A stretch of DNA of 64,000 bases from Halorubrum cibi (GCF_900182635.1 NZ_FXTD01000004.1:1-64000), one strand, 5' to 3'. Counted from the stretch's first letter, positions 1-8,187 are shown. Notes: a model not told the origin generated them from the letters alone. Made by a program: numbers and translations.

Positions 1-12
1 ATCATCCGTGTC

Positions 13-34
13 GGACACCGCTGACGCGGTGTCC
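13..34. repeat. Perfect 9-bp hairpin at left edge
   Basis: GGACACCGC and GCGGTGTCC flank a 4-base TGAC loop. It lies about 90 bases beyond the 3' end of the leftward toxin gene. It could be a terminator stem for a gene outside the window or one of the GC-rich hairpins seen elsewhere here. The downstream sequence is pyrimidine-rich but has no long T run. Confidence 0.5.
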
Positions 35-124
35 TTGTCCTCTTCGACTCCACAGCAGCAGCTCAGCAGTATCAACAATCTCCTACAGAAGAGCGTAGCA
101 AGAAATACAGATCGCACACGGAAT

Positions 125-406
125 TCAATCGTCGCCTCTGTACGCGTTTCCACCCCGTTTTCTGATCGCGACCACATAGAGTATTCGTTGTTCGCGATCG
201 GCACGGCATCCGAGCCGGAACTGTCCAACCCGAAGCTTCTGATGTGGAGCCCCCGCAAGCGGTTCGAGGTGATCCGTTGGCTCCCGCCATTGATCGGTGA
301 CGACTTCATCGAGTTTAGAAATGACTCGGTCGCGAGCGTGCTCGTCAAGTGCGTCGAGTTGTCGCTTCGACCGATCAGTGAGCTCCCAGTCCCACTCCTC
401 GCTCAT
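125..406 (-). CDS. RelE/ParE-type toxin
   Basis: A 93-residue basic protein with the RelE/ParE layout: an N-terminal helix pair (WELTDRSKRQLDALDEHAR), a middle region ending in LAGAPHQKLRVGQFRLGC, and a final strand region ILYVVAIRKRG. Members of this family usually cleave mRNA on the ribosome (RelE) or poison gyrase (ParE); which applies here cannot be told. Its ATG overlaps the antitoxin TGA (ATGA, 404-408), so the two are translationally coupled. It sits beside an integrase remnant, which suggests it came with a mobile element. Confidence 0.85.
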   Translation of the reverse strand: MSEEWDWELTDRSKRQLDALDEHARDRVISKLDEVVTDQWREPTDHLEPLAGAPHQKLRVGQFRLGCRADREQRILYVVAIRKRGGNAYRGDD

Positions 407-681
407 CAGTCACTCGCATCTTCACGCCCATACTCCGCTTTGATCTCCTCGCTAGAGTGTGTTCGACCTTCCTGAATGTCGACCTCGCTCGCAGCGATCG
501 CCTTGAGATCCGCACGGTTGAATTCGGGATGTTTCACCGCGTCACGAAGTACGTCGCGAACGAACTCGCTACGGCTGTTGTACCCGAGGTCTTCCCACGT
601 TGCGTCGACGTCGGCGAGAAACGTCTCGGTCATTCGAATGTTGACCGTCGTTTTCTCGGGCGGCGAACTGTCTTCGGACAT
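406..681 (-). CDS. Ribbon-helix-helix antitoxin
   Basis: A 91-residue acidic protein. The N-terminal part reads as a ribbon-helix-helix DNA-binding domain: beta strand TTVNIRMTETFLADVD, then YNSRSEFVRDVLRDAV, residues about 10-52. The C-terminal tail is charged and probably wraps the toxin. The order antitoxin then toxin with a 1-base ATGA overlap is typical of type II systems. It probably represses its own promoter in the gap 682-723; no clear operator palindrome was recognised there. Confidence 0.82.
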   Translation of the reverse strand: MSEDSSPPEKTTVNIRMTETFLADVDATWEDLGYNSRSEFVRDVLRDAVKHPEFNRADLKAIAASEVDIQEGRTHSSEEIKAEYGREDASD

Positions 682-723
682 ACTGCTGTGTTGAAATTGT
701 GTAGCAATACCCGTTACGGCAAA

Positions 724-960
724 TCAAATATTGTCGAGATACCCCCGTCGCTGTTCCATCCTTTCACGCTGGCTTCGGCGGTCGTAGTGTTCGTCGAGAA
801 CACCCAGTGTCACGTTCGCGCGGTCACTGACAACCTCTCTCGGAACATCGTTGTTCAACTGGTTAGTGATCCCACCACGCCGGAGAGCGTGCGGGCTCAC
901 GCTCGAGGGACAGTCGAATACAGCGGTATACTCCATTGCCTCGCAATCATTCGACGTTGA
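724..960 (-). pseudogene. C-terminal remnant of tyrosine recombinase
   Basis: About 78 residues match the last part of haloarchaeal phage-type integrases: the HALRRG box (catalytic His and second Arg), then VLDEHYDRRS with the likely nucleophilic Tyr, ending MEQRRGYLDNI. The core-binding domain and first catalytic Arg are missing. The open frame can be read back to 996, but its first residues come from the inserted IS/MITE sequence, so the homologous part ends near 955-960. It marks an old integrated element, probably the one that brought the toxin-antitoxin pair. It cannot be catalytically active alone. Confidence 0.75.
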
Positions 961-1185
961 CATCCTCCCCTCCCTGAACAGTAGTTGCCGAATCAATTCT
1001 CTGTGTGATTAATTCATATTAATTGAATTAAAATTAATATAGGTGGCTACCCCCATATGAATGCGTATATAACTGAATCCACCAGTATCCGGAATATCTA
1101 CCAGAATCCACGCGATCTGTTGGGAGTCAGCAACACTCAACTCGAGGTTCGGCAACTACTGTGAACGGCGGGGTTTTTGCCTTGA
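955..1185. mobile_element. IS200/IS605-like end remnant, split by a MITE
   Basis: If the 979-1161 element and one copy of its TGAA duplication are removed, the flanks rejoin to an imperfect hairpin (CCCCTCC, CTGAAC loop, GGCGGGG, then a T run). It is preceded by TTGACATCCTCCCC, which resembles the ends of haloarchaeal IS200/IS605/IS1341 elements. No transposase remains. The resemblance is from memory of such ends; the rejoining is seen directly. The hairpin followed by T's could instead be a plain terminator. Confidence 0.45.
979..1161. mobile_element. 183-bp MITE-like element with terminal inverted repeats
   Basis: CAGTAGTTGCCGAA (979-992) and TTCGGCAACTACTG (1148-1161) are perfect 14-bp inverted repeats at the two ends. 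They are flanked on both sides by TGAA (975-978 and 1162-1165), as expected of a 4-bp target duplication. The interior is strikingly AT-rich compared with the surroundings and has no coding capacity. It would be moved in trans by a transposase recognising these ends; none is in the window. The parent IS family is not recognised. Confidence 0.65.
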
Positions 1186-1209
1186 AACTTCCATACCCCA
1201 GCCTCAGAG

Positions 1210-2739
1210 ATGATCACTCACAGTCGCGTCTCGGAGTTCGTCACCCGACAGCAGGTCGGACTGGGTCTGGGGCCGGCGCTGTTCGTCGGGGTTCTCCTGG
1301 TTTCTCCGTTTGCCATCCCTCCGTCCGCAAACGCAGCGCTCGCAAGCACCCTCTGGATCGCGGCTTGGTGGATAACCGAGGCGATCCCGATCCCGGCGAC
1401 GAGCCTCCTTCCGGTCGTTCTCTTCCCGCTAACCGGCGTGATCGACACCGCGGGAGCGACGGCACCGTACGCAGACCCCGTCGTGTTTCTCCTCCTAGGT
1501 GGGTTCCTCCTCGCATTGGGGATCGAACGCTGGGGCCTCCACAGGAGGATCGCCCTCACCGTCGTGAGCCACGTCGGCGTTCGAGCCGACCGGCTCCTGC
1601 TCGGGTTCATGCTGGCAACCGCCTTCCTCTCGATGTGGATCTCGAACTCGGCGACGGCGATGCTGATGGTGCCGATCGGGACCGCGGTCATCGTCTCGAT
1701 CGGGACCGCGGAGGAGTCCGATCGGGCGCCGGTGGAGGGAGACGAGGGGAACGAACTCGTCGCGGGAGTCGACTCGGATCCGGACGACCGTCCCGCGACT
1801 GGCTTCGGAGTCGCACTGATGCTCGGGATCGCGTATAGTGCGTCGATCGGCGGTGTCACAACTCTGGTCGGGAGCCCGCCGAACGCCGTCTTCGCGGGCG
1901 TGGCAGCATCCCGTCTTGACGTACAGATCGGGTTCCTCGACTGGATCGTGTTCGTGGGGCCACTCTCTATCGTGTTCCTGTTCGTCACGTGGGTAGTGCT
2001 GGTGAAACTCCTTCGACCGGAGATCCCACGCGATCGAGGGGCCGAGACGGTCATTCGGGCACAACGTGAGGAGCTCGGAAGGACCTCTCGTGGCGAGCGG
2101 CGGGTGTTGGTCGTGTTCACGCTCGTCGCAGCGGGATGGCTCCTCCGGCCGTTCGTCCTTCAGCCACTGTTTCCGGCGGTAACGGACGCGGTCGTTGCTA
2201 TCGTGGGAGGAGTGCTCCTGTTCGTCGTTCCGGTGGACTACGAAACCCGAGAGTTCCTGCTCGACTGGCGTGATGTAGCACGGTTGCCATGGGGCGTGCT
2301 CCTGCTCCTCGGAGCCGGGTTCTCGCTGGCGAACGGGTTTCGAGAGAGCGGACTGGACACCGTCATCGCGGAGGGTTTGGCCGGTATTTCGGGGGTTCCA
2401 GTGGTCGTGCTCATCCTCGTGATCGCCACGGTCGTGGTGTTTCTGACGGAAGTCACCTCGAACACGGCGACCGCGACGGTCTTCATGCCGATCATGATCA
2501 GCCTCGGGGTGACCCTCGGCGAATCGCCGCTCGTGTTGATGGCGACCGCCGCCCTCGCGGCCTCGATGGCGTTCATGCTCCCGGTGGCGACGCCCCCGAA
2601 CGCGGTCGTCTTCGGCAGCGGCTACGTAACGGTTCCCCAGATGTCGCGTATCGGGTTGTGGCTGAATCTACTCGGTATCGTTGCGATCGTCGTTCTCACG
2701 TACCTGTGGCTACCGATCGCCTTCGCGATCGGAGGGTAG
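1210..2739 (+). CDS. DASS/SLC13 family anion symporter
   Basis: A 509-residue integral membrane protein of the divalent anion:Na+ symporter family, which imports dicarboxylates, sulfate or phosphate. The family's duplicated Ser-Asn-Thr-type signatures are present as SNSATA (about 145-150) in the first half and TSNTATATVFMPIM in the second. The early AAWWITEAIPIPATSLLP segment is also typical. A hydrophilic acidic loop near residues 170-195 separates the halves. The substrate cannot be told. The gene stands alone, just downstream of the mobile-element debris. Confidence 0.88.
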   Translation: MITHSRVSEFVTRQQVGLGLGPALFVGVLLVSPFAIPPSANAALASTLWIAAWWITEAIPIPATSLLPVVLFPLTGVIDTAGATAPYADPVVFLLLGGFLLALGIERWGLHRRIALTVVSHVGVRADRLLLGFMLATAFLSMWISNSATAMLMVPIGTAVIVSIGTAEESDRAPVEGDEGNELVAGVDSDPDDRPATGFGVALMLGIAYSASIGGVTTLVGSPPNAVFAGVAASRLDVQIGFLDWIVFVGPLSIVFLFVTWVVLVKLLRPEIPRDRGAETVIRAQREELGRTSRGERRVLVVFTLVAAGWLLRPFVLQPLFPAVTDAVVAIVGGVLLFVVPVDYETREFLLDWRDVARLPWGVLLLLGAGFSLANGFRESGLDTVIAEGLAGISGVPVVVLILVIATVVVFLTEVTSNTATATVFMPIMISLGVTLGESPLVLMATAALAASMAFMLPVATPPNAVVFGSGYVTVPQMSRIGLWLNLLGIVAIVVLTYLWLPIAFAIGG

Positions 2740-2806
2740 AGGTGGCATCGAACGGGAGATCGGCCTCTTCCTCCTCCGCGAGGGCTTCACGCGGACATCG
2801 ACGAAC

Positions 2807-2856
2807 CGCGTGACCGGACGGACTGACGGGGAATCGCGTGACCGGACGGACTGACG
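2807..2856. repeat. Two direct copies of a 22-bp sequence
   Basis: CGCGTGACCGGACGGACTGA and two following bases occur at 2807-2828 and again at 2835-2856, with a 28-bp period. It lies in the 220-base gap between the transporter and the DUF457 gene, upstream of the TATA-like element near 2918. It may be a tandem duplication without function or a pair of binding sites. Confidence 0.55.
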
Positions 2857-2962
2857 TGGATACCTGACGCGGGTCCGTGACACGTACCGTGTGTATCGCT
2901 TACATTCCTCCAGCGAGTATAAACCTCGGCGCCGCGTACGCGTACTCCATCCCGACGAATCC

Positions 2963-3565
2963 ATGATGCTTCCGACACACGCGATGGTGGGCTTGGCGCT
3001 CGCGGCCCCGCTCGTCTCCATCGCTCCCGAGATCGCTCCCGCGGCGCTCGTCGGCGCACTCGCCGGGAGCGTCGCGCCCGACCTCGACCTGTATTCGGGC
3101 CACCGCCGCACGCTTCACTACCCCACCGTGTACACCCTCCTCGCGGCCCCGGCGGTCGTCGCCGCGGCGGTCGTGACCCTCCCGGCGACGGTCGCGATCG
3201 CCGCCTTCCTGCTCGGCGCGACGGTCCACTGCCGGATGGACCGCTACGGCGGCGGCCTCGAACTGCGTCCCTGGGAGGGCACCTCCGAGCGCGCGGTGTA
3301 CGACCACGTCCGCGGTCGCTGGCGGCGACCGAAACGCTGGATCCGGTACGACGGCTCGCCGGGGGACCTGACGCTTCTCGCCGGGCTGTCGCTCCCGCTC
3401 CTCGTCGTCCTCGACGGATCGTTCCGGATCGTGGCGGTCGCGGCGCTCGCCGTCGGCGTCGCCTACGTCGCGTTACGCCGGCGACTCGCCTCCCTCGCTC
3501 CGGTGGTATTCGGCTACGCGCCGGAGGCGCTGTCACGGTACGTCCCGAACCGGTATCGACGGTAG
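2963..3565 (+). CDS. DUF457/YdjM-like membrane metal-dependent hydrolase
   Basis: About 200 residues with several hydrophobic segments. MMLPTHAMVG at the start and the GSVAPDLDLYSGHRRTLHYP segment carry the His and Asp residues typical of the DUF457 (YdjM) family of membrane-bound putative metal-dependent hydrolases. The open frame extends upstream to 2891, but a TATA-like GTATAAAC near 2916-2923 places transcription start around 2945. The ATG at 2963 (or 2966) is therefore preferred. The physiological role is unknown. Confidence 0.75.
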   Translation: MMLPTHAMVGLALAAPLVSIAPEIAPAALVGALAGSVAPDLDLYSGHRRTLHYPTVYTLLAAPAVVAAAVVTLPATVAIAAFLLGATVHCRMDRYGGGLELRPWEGTSERAVYDHVRGRWRRPKRWIRYDGSPGDLTLLAGLSLPLLVVLDGSFRIVAVAALAVGVAYVALRRRLASLAPVVFGYAPEALSRYVPNRYRR

Positions 3566-3664
3566 CCCCGTCGGCTCGCGATCCCCTCCCGAATCGCGAC
3601 TCACTCCGTCTCGCGACGGCCGTCACAAACACTTTTCACTGCGTGTTGGTAGGTTCTCACGTAT

Positions 3665-6640
3665 ATGAGCGGGACCCTCGAGACGATCCGCGTCCTTCAC
3701 GTCGACGACGATCCGGGTCTCGCCGAGATGGTCGCGACGTTCCTCGAACGCGAGGACGACCGCATCGAGGTCCGGACCGAACACGACGCCGAGGCGGGAC
3801 TGCGTGCGTTGGCGGACGCCGAGGTCGACTGCGTGGTCTCCGATTACGACATGCCCGGCCTGGACGGGATCGACTTCCTGCGGGCCGTCCGCGATGACCA
3901 CCCGGACCTGCCGTTCGTCCTCTTTACCGGGAAGGGGAGCGAGGAGGTCGCGAGTGAGGCGATATCCGCGGGCGTCACCGATTACCTCCAGAAGCGCGGC
4001 GGCACCGAACAGTACGCCCTCCTCGCAAACCGGATCCGCAACGCGGCCGACGCCGACCGGGCTCGGAAGCTGTTGGCGGAGCGGACCCGTCGTCTGGAGA
4101 CGCTCATCGAGAACCTGCCCGGGATGATCTACCGGTGTCGAAACGACCCGAAGTGGCCGATGGAGACCGTCGAGGGAGAAGTCGAGTCGCTCACCGGGTA
4201 CGCCGCCGATGAACTGGAGCGAAACGAGGTGGTGTGGGGCGAGGAGGTGATCCACCCGGACGACCGCGAGAACGCCTGGTCCGTCGTCCAGGAGGCGATC
4301 GAGACGGACGGCACCTTCGAGGTGACCTACCGGATCCATACGAGGGCCGGCGAGACGAAGTGGCTCTGGGAGCGCGGACGCGCCGTCCACGACGACGACG
4401 GTGGCCTCGAGGTGCTCGAGGGATTCATCACCGACATCACGGATCGGAGAGAGCGCGAACGGCGACTCGAGCGGACCACGACCCGGCTCGAGGCGCTCTT
4501 CGAGAACTCCCCGGACATGATCGACGTTCACGACGTCGAGGGAACGCTCCTCGACGCGAACCCCCGGCTGTGTGCGGAGACCGGCTACGACGAGTCGGAG
4601 CTCGTCGGAACCAAAGTCTGGGAGCTCGACCACCACCTCGGTCCCGACGAGGCTCGCGACATCTGGCGGGAGATGGACGTCGACGACCGGGTGGAGATCG
4701 AAACCGAGTTCGAACGCCGCGACGGGTCGACGTTCCCCGTCAGGGTTCACCTCAGGCGATTCGACATCGACGGCGAGAAGCGATTCCTCGTCAGCAGCCG
4801 AAACGTCGCCGATCGAAAGCGTCGAGAGCGGAAACTCGAGGAGCTGCGGGAGCGGACGCGGCGACTCAACTACACCCGGACGGTCGAGGAGACGACGCGG
4901 CTGGCGACGGAGGCGGCCGACGAGATCATCGGCGCGTCCCTGACCGGCGTTCACCTCCTGAACGAGGACGGGACGCGACTCGAGCTGTCGGCGTTCGCGG
5001 AGGGCGTCCCGGAGCTGTTCGACGAGCTACCGGGGTACGACCGCTCGACCGAGCCGGGAACGCGGGCGCACCTCGTCTGGGAGGCGTTCCGCGAGTCGGA
5101 GTCCGTCCACCTGAACGACGTCTCCGCCTCGTCCCGACTCACCGAGGAGACGCCGGCCGAGAGCGTCGTGCTCCACCCGATCGGAGACCACGGCGTCTTC
5201 GTCATCTCGTCGGCCGAGCCCAACCGCTTCACCGAGACCGACGTGCTCCTCGTCGAGATCCTTGCGAACTACCTCGAGGCGGCGCTCGACCGCGTCGCTC
5301 GCGAGGAGACGCTCCGCACGCGCGAGAAACGACTCGAACTGCTCCACGACGCCACGCGGGAGCTGATCCGCGCCGAGTCACGAACGGAGATCGCCGATCG
5401 CGTGATCGACGCCGTCGAGGATATCCTCGGCTTCTCGGTCGCCGTGGTCCGTCTCTACGAATCGGAGGAGAACGGGCTCGTCCCCGTGGCCTCCTCCGAG
5501 GCCGTCAGCGACGTCGTCCCGGAACGTGAGGTGTACACATCCGACTCCGGCAGCCTCAACTGGGCGGCCTACGAGGCCGGCGAGGTCCGCGTGTACGACG
5601 ACATCGAGGCCGAGGGGGACGCACTCGATCAGGGAACCGGCCTTCGGAGTCTGATGCTCCTTCCGATGGGCGAACACGGGACCCTCTCGATCGGCGAATT
5701 GACTCCGAACGCCTTCGACTCGACGGACGAGTTCCTCGCGCGGATCCTCTCGACGGCGGCCGAGACCGCGCTGGACGAGCGCGAGCGCGAGCGCGAACTC
5801 CGACGCAGCCGCGACGAACTGAAACGGCAGAACGAGCGGCTCGAGGAGTTCGCCGACGTGGTGAGCCACGACCTCCGGAATCCGCTCACCGTCGCCGAGG
5901 GCCGGCTCCGACTCGTCGAGGACGAGTGCGACAGCGAGCACCTCGCGGACGTGGCCCGCGCGCACGATCGCATGAACGACCTGATCGGCGACCTCCTCAC
6001 GTTGGCTCGCGAGGGCGAAGAACTCGGCGAGCTCGAGATCGTCGACCTCGCCGACCTCATCGAGGGCTGTTGGGTCCACGTCGAGCGACCGCCCGGCGCG
6101 CGGCTCCGCGTCGACGTCGACCGAACGGTTCGAGCGGATCGGACCCGACTCCAGCAGCTCTTCGAGAATCTCCTTCGGAACAGCGTCGAGCACGGCTCGA
6201 CTGGCAGCCGGATTCCTCCGGAATCCGGCGACAGCGTGGAACACGGTCGTTCGAGAGACGGCGACGCCGTCTCTCGTGATGACGAAAACTCCTCCTCGGA
6301 GTTTTCGAACCATTCCACGAGCAGTCGGCCACGGGCCGACGACAGCGTCGAACACGGTTCGACTGACAGCCGGGCTCCTGTGGAGCCCGGCGACGGCGTG
6401 ACTATCACGGTCGGCGAGATCGCGGACGGGTTCTACGTCGAGGACGACGGCGTCGGCATCCCGCGAGACGCGCGCGAGGACGTGTTCGGTCCGGGATACT
6501 CGACCGACGAGGACGGCACCGGCTTCGGGCTCAGTATCGTCAAACGAGTCGTCGAGGCGCACGGCTGGGAGGTCCGGATCGCCGACGGAACCGATGGCGG
6601 CGCGCGTTTCGAGGTCACCGGCGTCGAGTTCGAGGAGTGA
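3665..6640 (+). CDS. Hybrid sensor histidine kinase, REC-PAS-PAS-GAF-GAF-HisKA-HATPase
   Basis: A 991-residue soluble sensor kinase. Order: receiver domain (1-125, phospho-acceptor Asp60 in SDYDMPG), two PAS domains (about 140-265 and 270-390), two GAF domains (about 400-545 and 560-705), a HisKA-type dimerisation helix with His735 in VVSHDLRNPL, and an HATPase. The ATP lid is intact (N box FENLLRNSVEHG, VEDDGVGIP, GTGFGLSIVKR). Between the N box and the next strand (VTITVGE, residue 912) there is an insertion of about 67 residues encoded by a string of hairpins (see 6185-6391). No membrane segment is seen, so it senses a cytoplasmic cue; the partner regulator is unknown. Confidence 0.9.
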   Translation: MSGTLETIRVLHVDDDPGLAEMVATFLEREDDRIEVRTEHDAEAGLRALADAEVDCVVSDYDMPGLDGIDFLRAVRDDHPDLPFVLFTGKGSEEVASEAISAGVTDYLQKRGGTEQYALLANRIRNAADADRARKLLAERTRRLETLIENLPGMIYRCRNDPKWPMETVEGEVESLTGYAADELERNEVVWGEEVIHPDDRENAWSVVQEAIETDGTFEVTYRIHTRAGETKWLWERGRAVHDDDGGLEVLEGFITDITDRRERERRLERTTTRLEALFENSPDMIDVHDVEGTLLDANPRLCAETGYDESELVGTKVWELDHHLGPDEARDIWREMDVDDRVEIETEFERRDGSTFPVRVHLRRFDIDGEKRFLVSSRNVADRKRRERKLEELRERTRRLNYTRTVEETTRLATEAADEIIGASLTGVHLLNEDGTRLELSAFAEGVPELFDELPGYDRSTEPGTRAHLVWEAFRESESVHLNDVSASSRLTEETPAESVVLHPIGDHGVFVISSAEPNRFTETDVLLVEILANYLEAALDRVAREETLRTREKRLELLHDATRELIRAESRTEIADRVIDAVEDILGFSVAVVRLYESEENGLVPVASSEAVSDVVPEREVYTSDSGSLNWAAYEAGEVRVYDDIEAEGDALDQGTGLRSLMLLPMGEHGTLSIGELTPNAFDSTDEFLARILSTAAETALDERERERELRRSRDELKRQNERLEEFADVVSHDLRNPLTVAEGRLRLVEDECDSEHLADVARAHDRMNDLIGDLLTLAREGEELGELEIVDLADLIEGCWVHVERPPGARLRVDVDRTVRADRTRLQQLFENLLRNSVEHGSTGSRIPPESGDSVEHGRSRDGDAVSRDDENSSSEFSNHSTSSRPRADDSVEHGSTDSRAPVEPGDGVTITVGEIADGFYVEDDGVGIPRDAREDVFGPGYSTDEDGTGFGLSIVKRVVEAHGWEVRIADGTDGGARFEVTGVEFEE
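6185..6391. repeat. In-frame array of perfect hairpins inside the kinase gene
   Basis: Seven perfect inverted repeats lie end to end: 6185-6201 (7-bp arms, ACG loop), 6207-6229 (10 bp, TCC), 6252-6276 (11 bp, GAC), 6283-6307 (10 bp, TCCTC), 6324-6340 (7 bp, ACG), 6347-6363 (7 bp, ACG) and 6369-6391 (10 bp, TGT). The first and sixth are diverged copies of one unit (GTCGAGC/GCTCGAC and GTCGAAC/GTTCGAC), so both arms changed together. The protein repeats SVEHG three times (near 840, 857, 894). The reading frame stays open throughout. All stems are read directly from the sequence. Confidence 0.9.
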
Positions 6641-6679
6641 CGACGAACGAGATGGCCCGTGCCGATGACTGACGCGAGA

Positions 6680-7027
6680 TCACGGCTCGACTCGGTAGAC
6701 GTATCCTCCGCAGCCACACTGATCGACGACCTCCGCGGTCGCTTCGGGGAACCGCTCACGGAGGCGTTCGCCCAGATACGGCTCGGGATTCCCGTGTTCG
6801 GGGTGCGTGACGAGGTTCACGTGGTGGGCCGGGTCGGTCCGCTCGACCGCGAGCAGCGCGTGTTCGACGAGCGACTCCCTGTCGTCGGCGTATCGGTCGA
6901 GTTCGAGGTTCGCCGACCACGAACCCGCGTGCTCCTCCGTGAGGAACGCGGGAAGGTCGTCGTGGTCGGCGGTGGCGTCGTGGTCGGCAGTGGCGTCGGA
7001 GTCGACGACGGTGTCGATTTCACTCAT
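6680..7027 (-). CDS. Candidate CGCGG-type rSAM-modified RiPP precursor
   Basis: A 115-residue protein with a low-complexity acidic N-terminus (two DATADHD repeats), a compact middle part, and a C-terminus with the only cysteines: VVDQCGCGGYVYRVEP. From memory, haloarchaea carry a small family named after a CGCGG motif near the C-terminus and proposed to be modified by a radical SAM enzyme; this protein fits that description. No radical SAM gene is visible nearby. It follows uspA on the same strand with an 86-base gap. Otherwise it is a conserved hypothetical protein. Confidence 0.6.
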   Translation of the reverse strand: MSEIDTVVDSDATADHDATADHDDLPAFLTEEHAGSWSANLELDRYADDRESLVEHALLAVERTDPAHHVNLVTHPEHGNPEPYLGERLRERFPEATAEVVDQCGCGGYVYRVEP

Positions 7028-7113
7028 ATCGCACAGTCGTCGCCGCCGGACCCTGTCTCACCGGGCGAACATGTTCGTGGAAGATCCGATCGCGGCGGAG
7101 CTTCCGGTGTCCG

Positions 7114-7533
7114 TCATCGAACCACCGTCACCGACACCGGTGATCCCCGGAAAACCGTCTGTGCGACGTTACCGACGAGCAACCGGTCGATCAGCGACCC
7201 GTCGTGGGTTCCAACGATCACCGTATCGAACTCCTCGGCCCGTTCGACGATCCGCTTGCCGGGCTGACCCACTGCGACCTCGACGTCGACCGTCGCGTCG
7301 TACTCGGTCGCGATCTCTCCCACCCGCTCGATCAGTTCCTCCGACCGATCGTGTGCCTTCTCCTCGGAGTCCTCTGCGAGCGCGATCTCCGTCGCTTCGC
7401 CCATCATCGAGGACGGTTCCCCCACCACGTGAAGGACCACGACCTCCGCGTTCTCGTGGACCTCGAGCGCGTACCGGAGCGCCCGCTCGGCGACTTCGGA
7501 CCCATCCATCGCGACGAGAACACGCGTTATCAT
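7114..7533 (-). CDS. Universal stress protein, UspA family
   Basis: A 139-residue single Usp domain. It begins ITRVLVAMDGSEVAERALRYAL and has the C-terminal nucleotide-binding stretch VIVGTHDGS...LLVGNVAQTVFRGSPVSVTVV. The Gly pattern (G-x2-x-G...G-S) suggests an ATP-binding type. A TATA-like GGATTTATCC about 25-30 bases upstream of the ATG suggests a nearly leaderless transcript. The role is probably stress or signalling; the partner is unknown. Confidence 0.92.
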   Translation of the reverse strand: MITRVLVAMDGSEVAERALRYALEVHENAEVVVLHVVGEPSSMMGEATEIALAEDSEEKAHDRSEELIERVGEIATEYDATVDVEVAVGQPGKRIVERAEEFDTVIVGTHDGSLIDRLLVGNVAQTVFRGSPVSVTVVR

Positions 7534-7659
7534 GACTCACCGTACGCGACGTGACGGGATAAATCCCGACACGGATCCCGAAGGGCCGCCGACGACCCGC
7601 CGACCTTTTAGCCTCCTCTCGAGTACCGATCGACGTGACTCACCGGGGTGAACGTGACC

Positions 7660-8169
7660 GTGTCGGCGAACCGTAAGGGCGATCGCCGCGAGCGTGAGCT
7701 CGTCAACGAGTTGGACGAGGCGGGATTCGCCGTGATGCGTGCGCCGGCCAGCGGCTCGGCGACGGAGCGGGAGCTGCCGGACGTGCTCGCGGGCGACGGC
7801 GAGACCTTCTACGCGATCGAGGCGAAGTCCAGCGCGGGCGACCCGATCTACCTCTCCGGCGAGGAGGTGGAGGCGCTGCTCTTCTTCGCGCGGAACTTCG
7901 GTGCGAAGGCTCGTATCGCGGTTCGGTTCGACCGCGAGGACTGGTACTTCTTCCACCCGGGCGACCTGTACACCACCGACGCCGGGTCCTATCGCGTGAA
8001 AAAGGAGACGGCGCTCGCGGAGGGGACCGACTTCCCCGAGTTCGTCGGCGAGACGGAGAAGGTGACCCTCGAGGAGGTCGCGACCGACCCCGACGAGGAG
8101 CGCCGGGAGGTCCTCGAGGCCGTCCGGGACGGCCACATGCCGGTCGAGGACGCGCTCGACGTGCTGTAG
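7660..8169 (+). CDS. hjc: Holliday junction resolvase Hjc
   Basis: About 169 residues of the archaeal Hjc nuclease family. [19 protein letters not shown] (with the conserved Glu), [17 protein letters not shown] (Asp) and FYAIEAKSS (Glu-x-Lys) make up the PD-(D/E)xK active site that cuts four-way junctions in homologous recombination. The GTG at 7660 gives the family N-terminus [10 protein letters not shown]; an upstream GTG at 7648 is the alternative. TATA-like CCTTTTTAGC lies about 45-50 bases upstream. The acidic tail of about 50 residues is a haloarchaeal extension. Confidence 0.92.
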   Translation: MSANRKGDRRERELVNELDEAGFAVMRAPASGSATERELPDVLAGDGETFYAIEAKSSAGDPIYLSGEEVEALLFFARNFGAKARIAVRFDREDWYFFHPGDLYTTDAGSYRVKKETALAEGTDFPEFVGETEKVTLEEVATDPDEERREVLEAVRDGHMPVEDALDVL

Positions 8170-8187
8170 AACCGATTCCCGCTCGAT

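Noticed and set aside
8..475. 155-codon frame on the plus strand at the left edge
   Set aside because: It is opposite the toxin gene and the product is Ser-rich without known motifs.
1161..1838. Long open frames overlapping the DASS transporter on both strands
   Set aside because: They are Arg/Pro/Gly-rich, as expected from out-of-frame reading of GC-rich coding DNA, and the DASS frame has clear family motifs.
3623..4954. 443-codon frame opposite the histidine kinase
   Set aside because: It lies antisense to recognised receiver and PAS domains and has a shadow-type composition (Asp/Val/Arg) without domain motifs.
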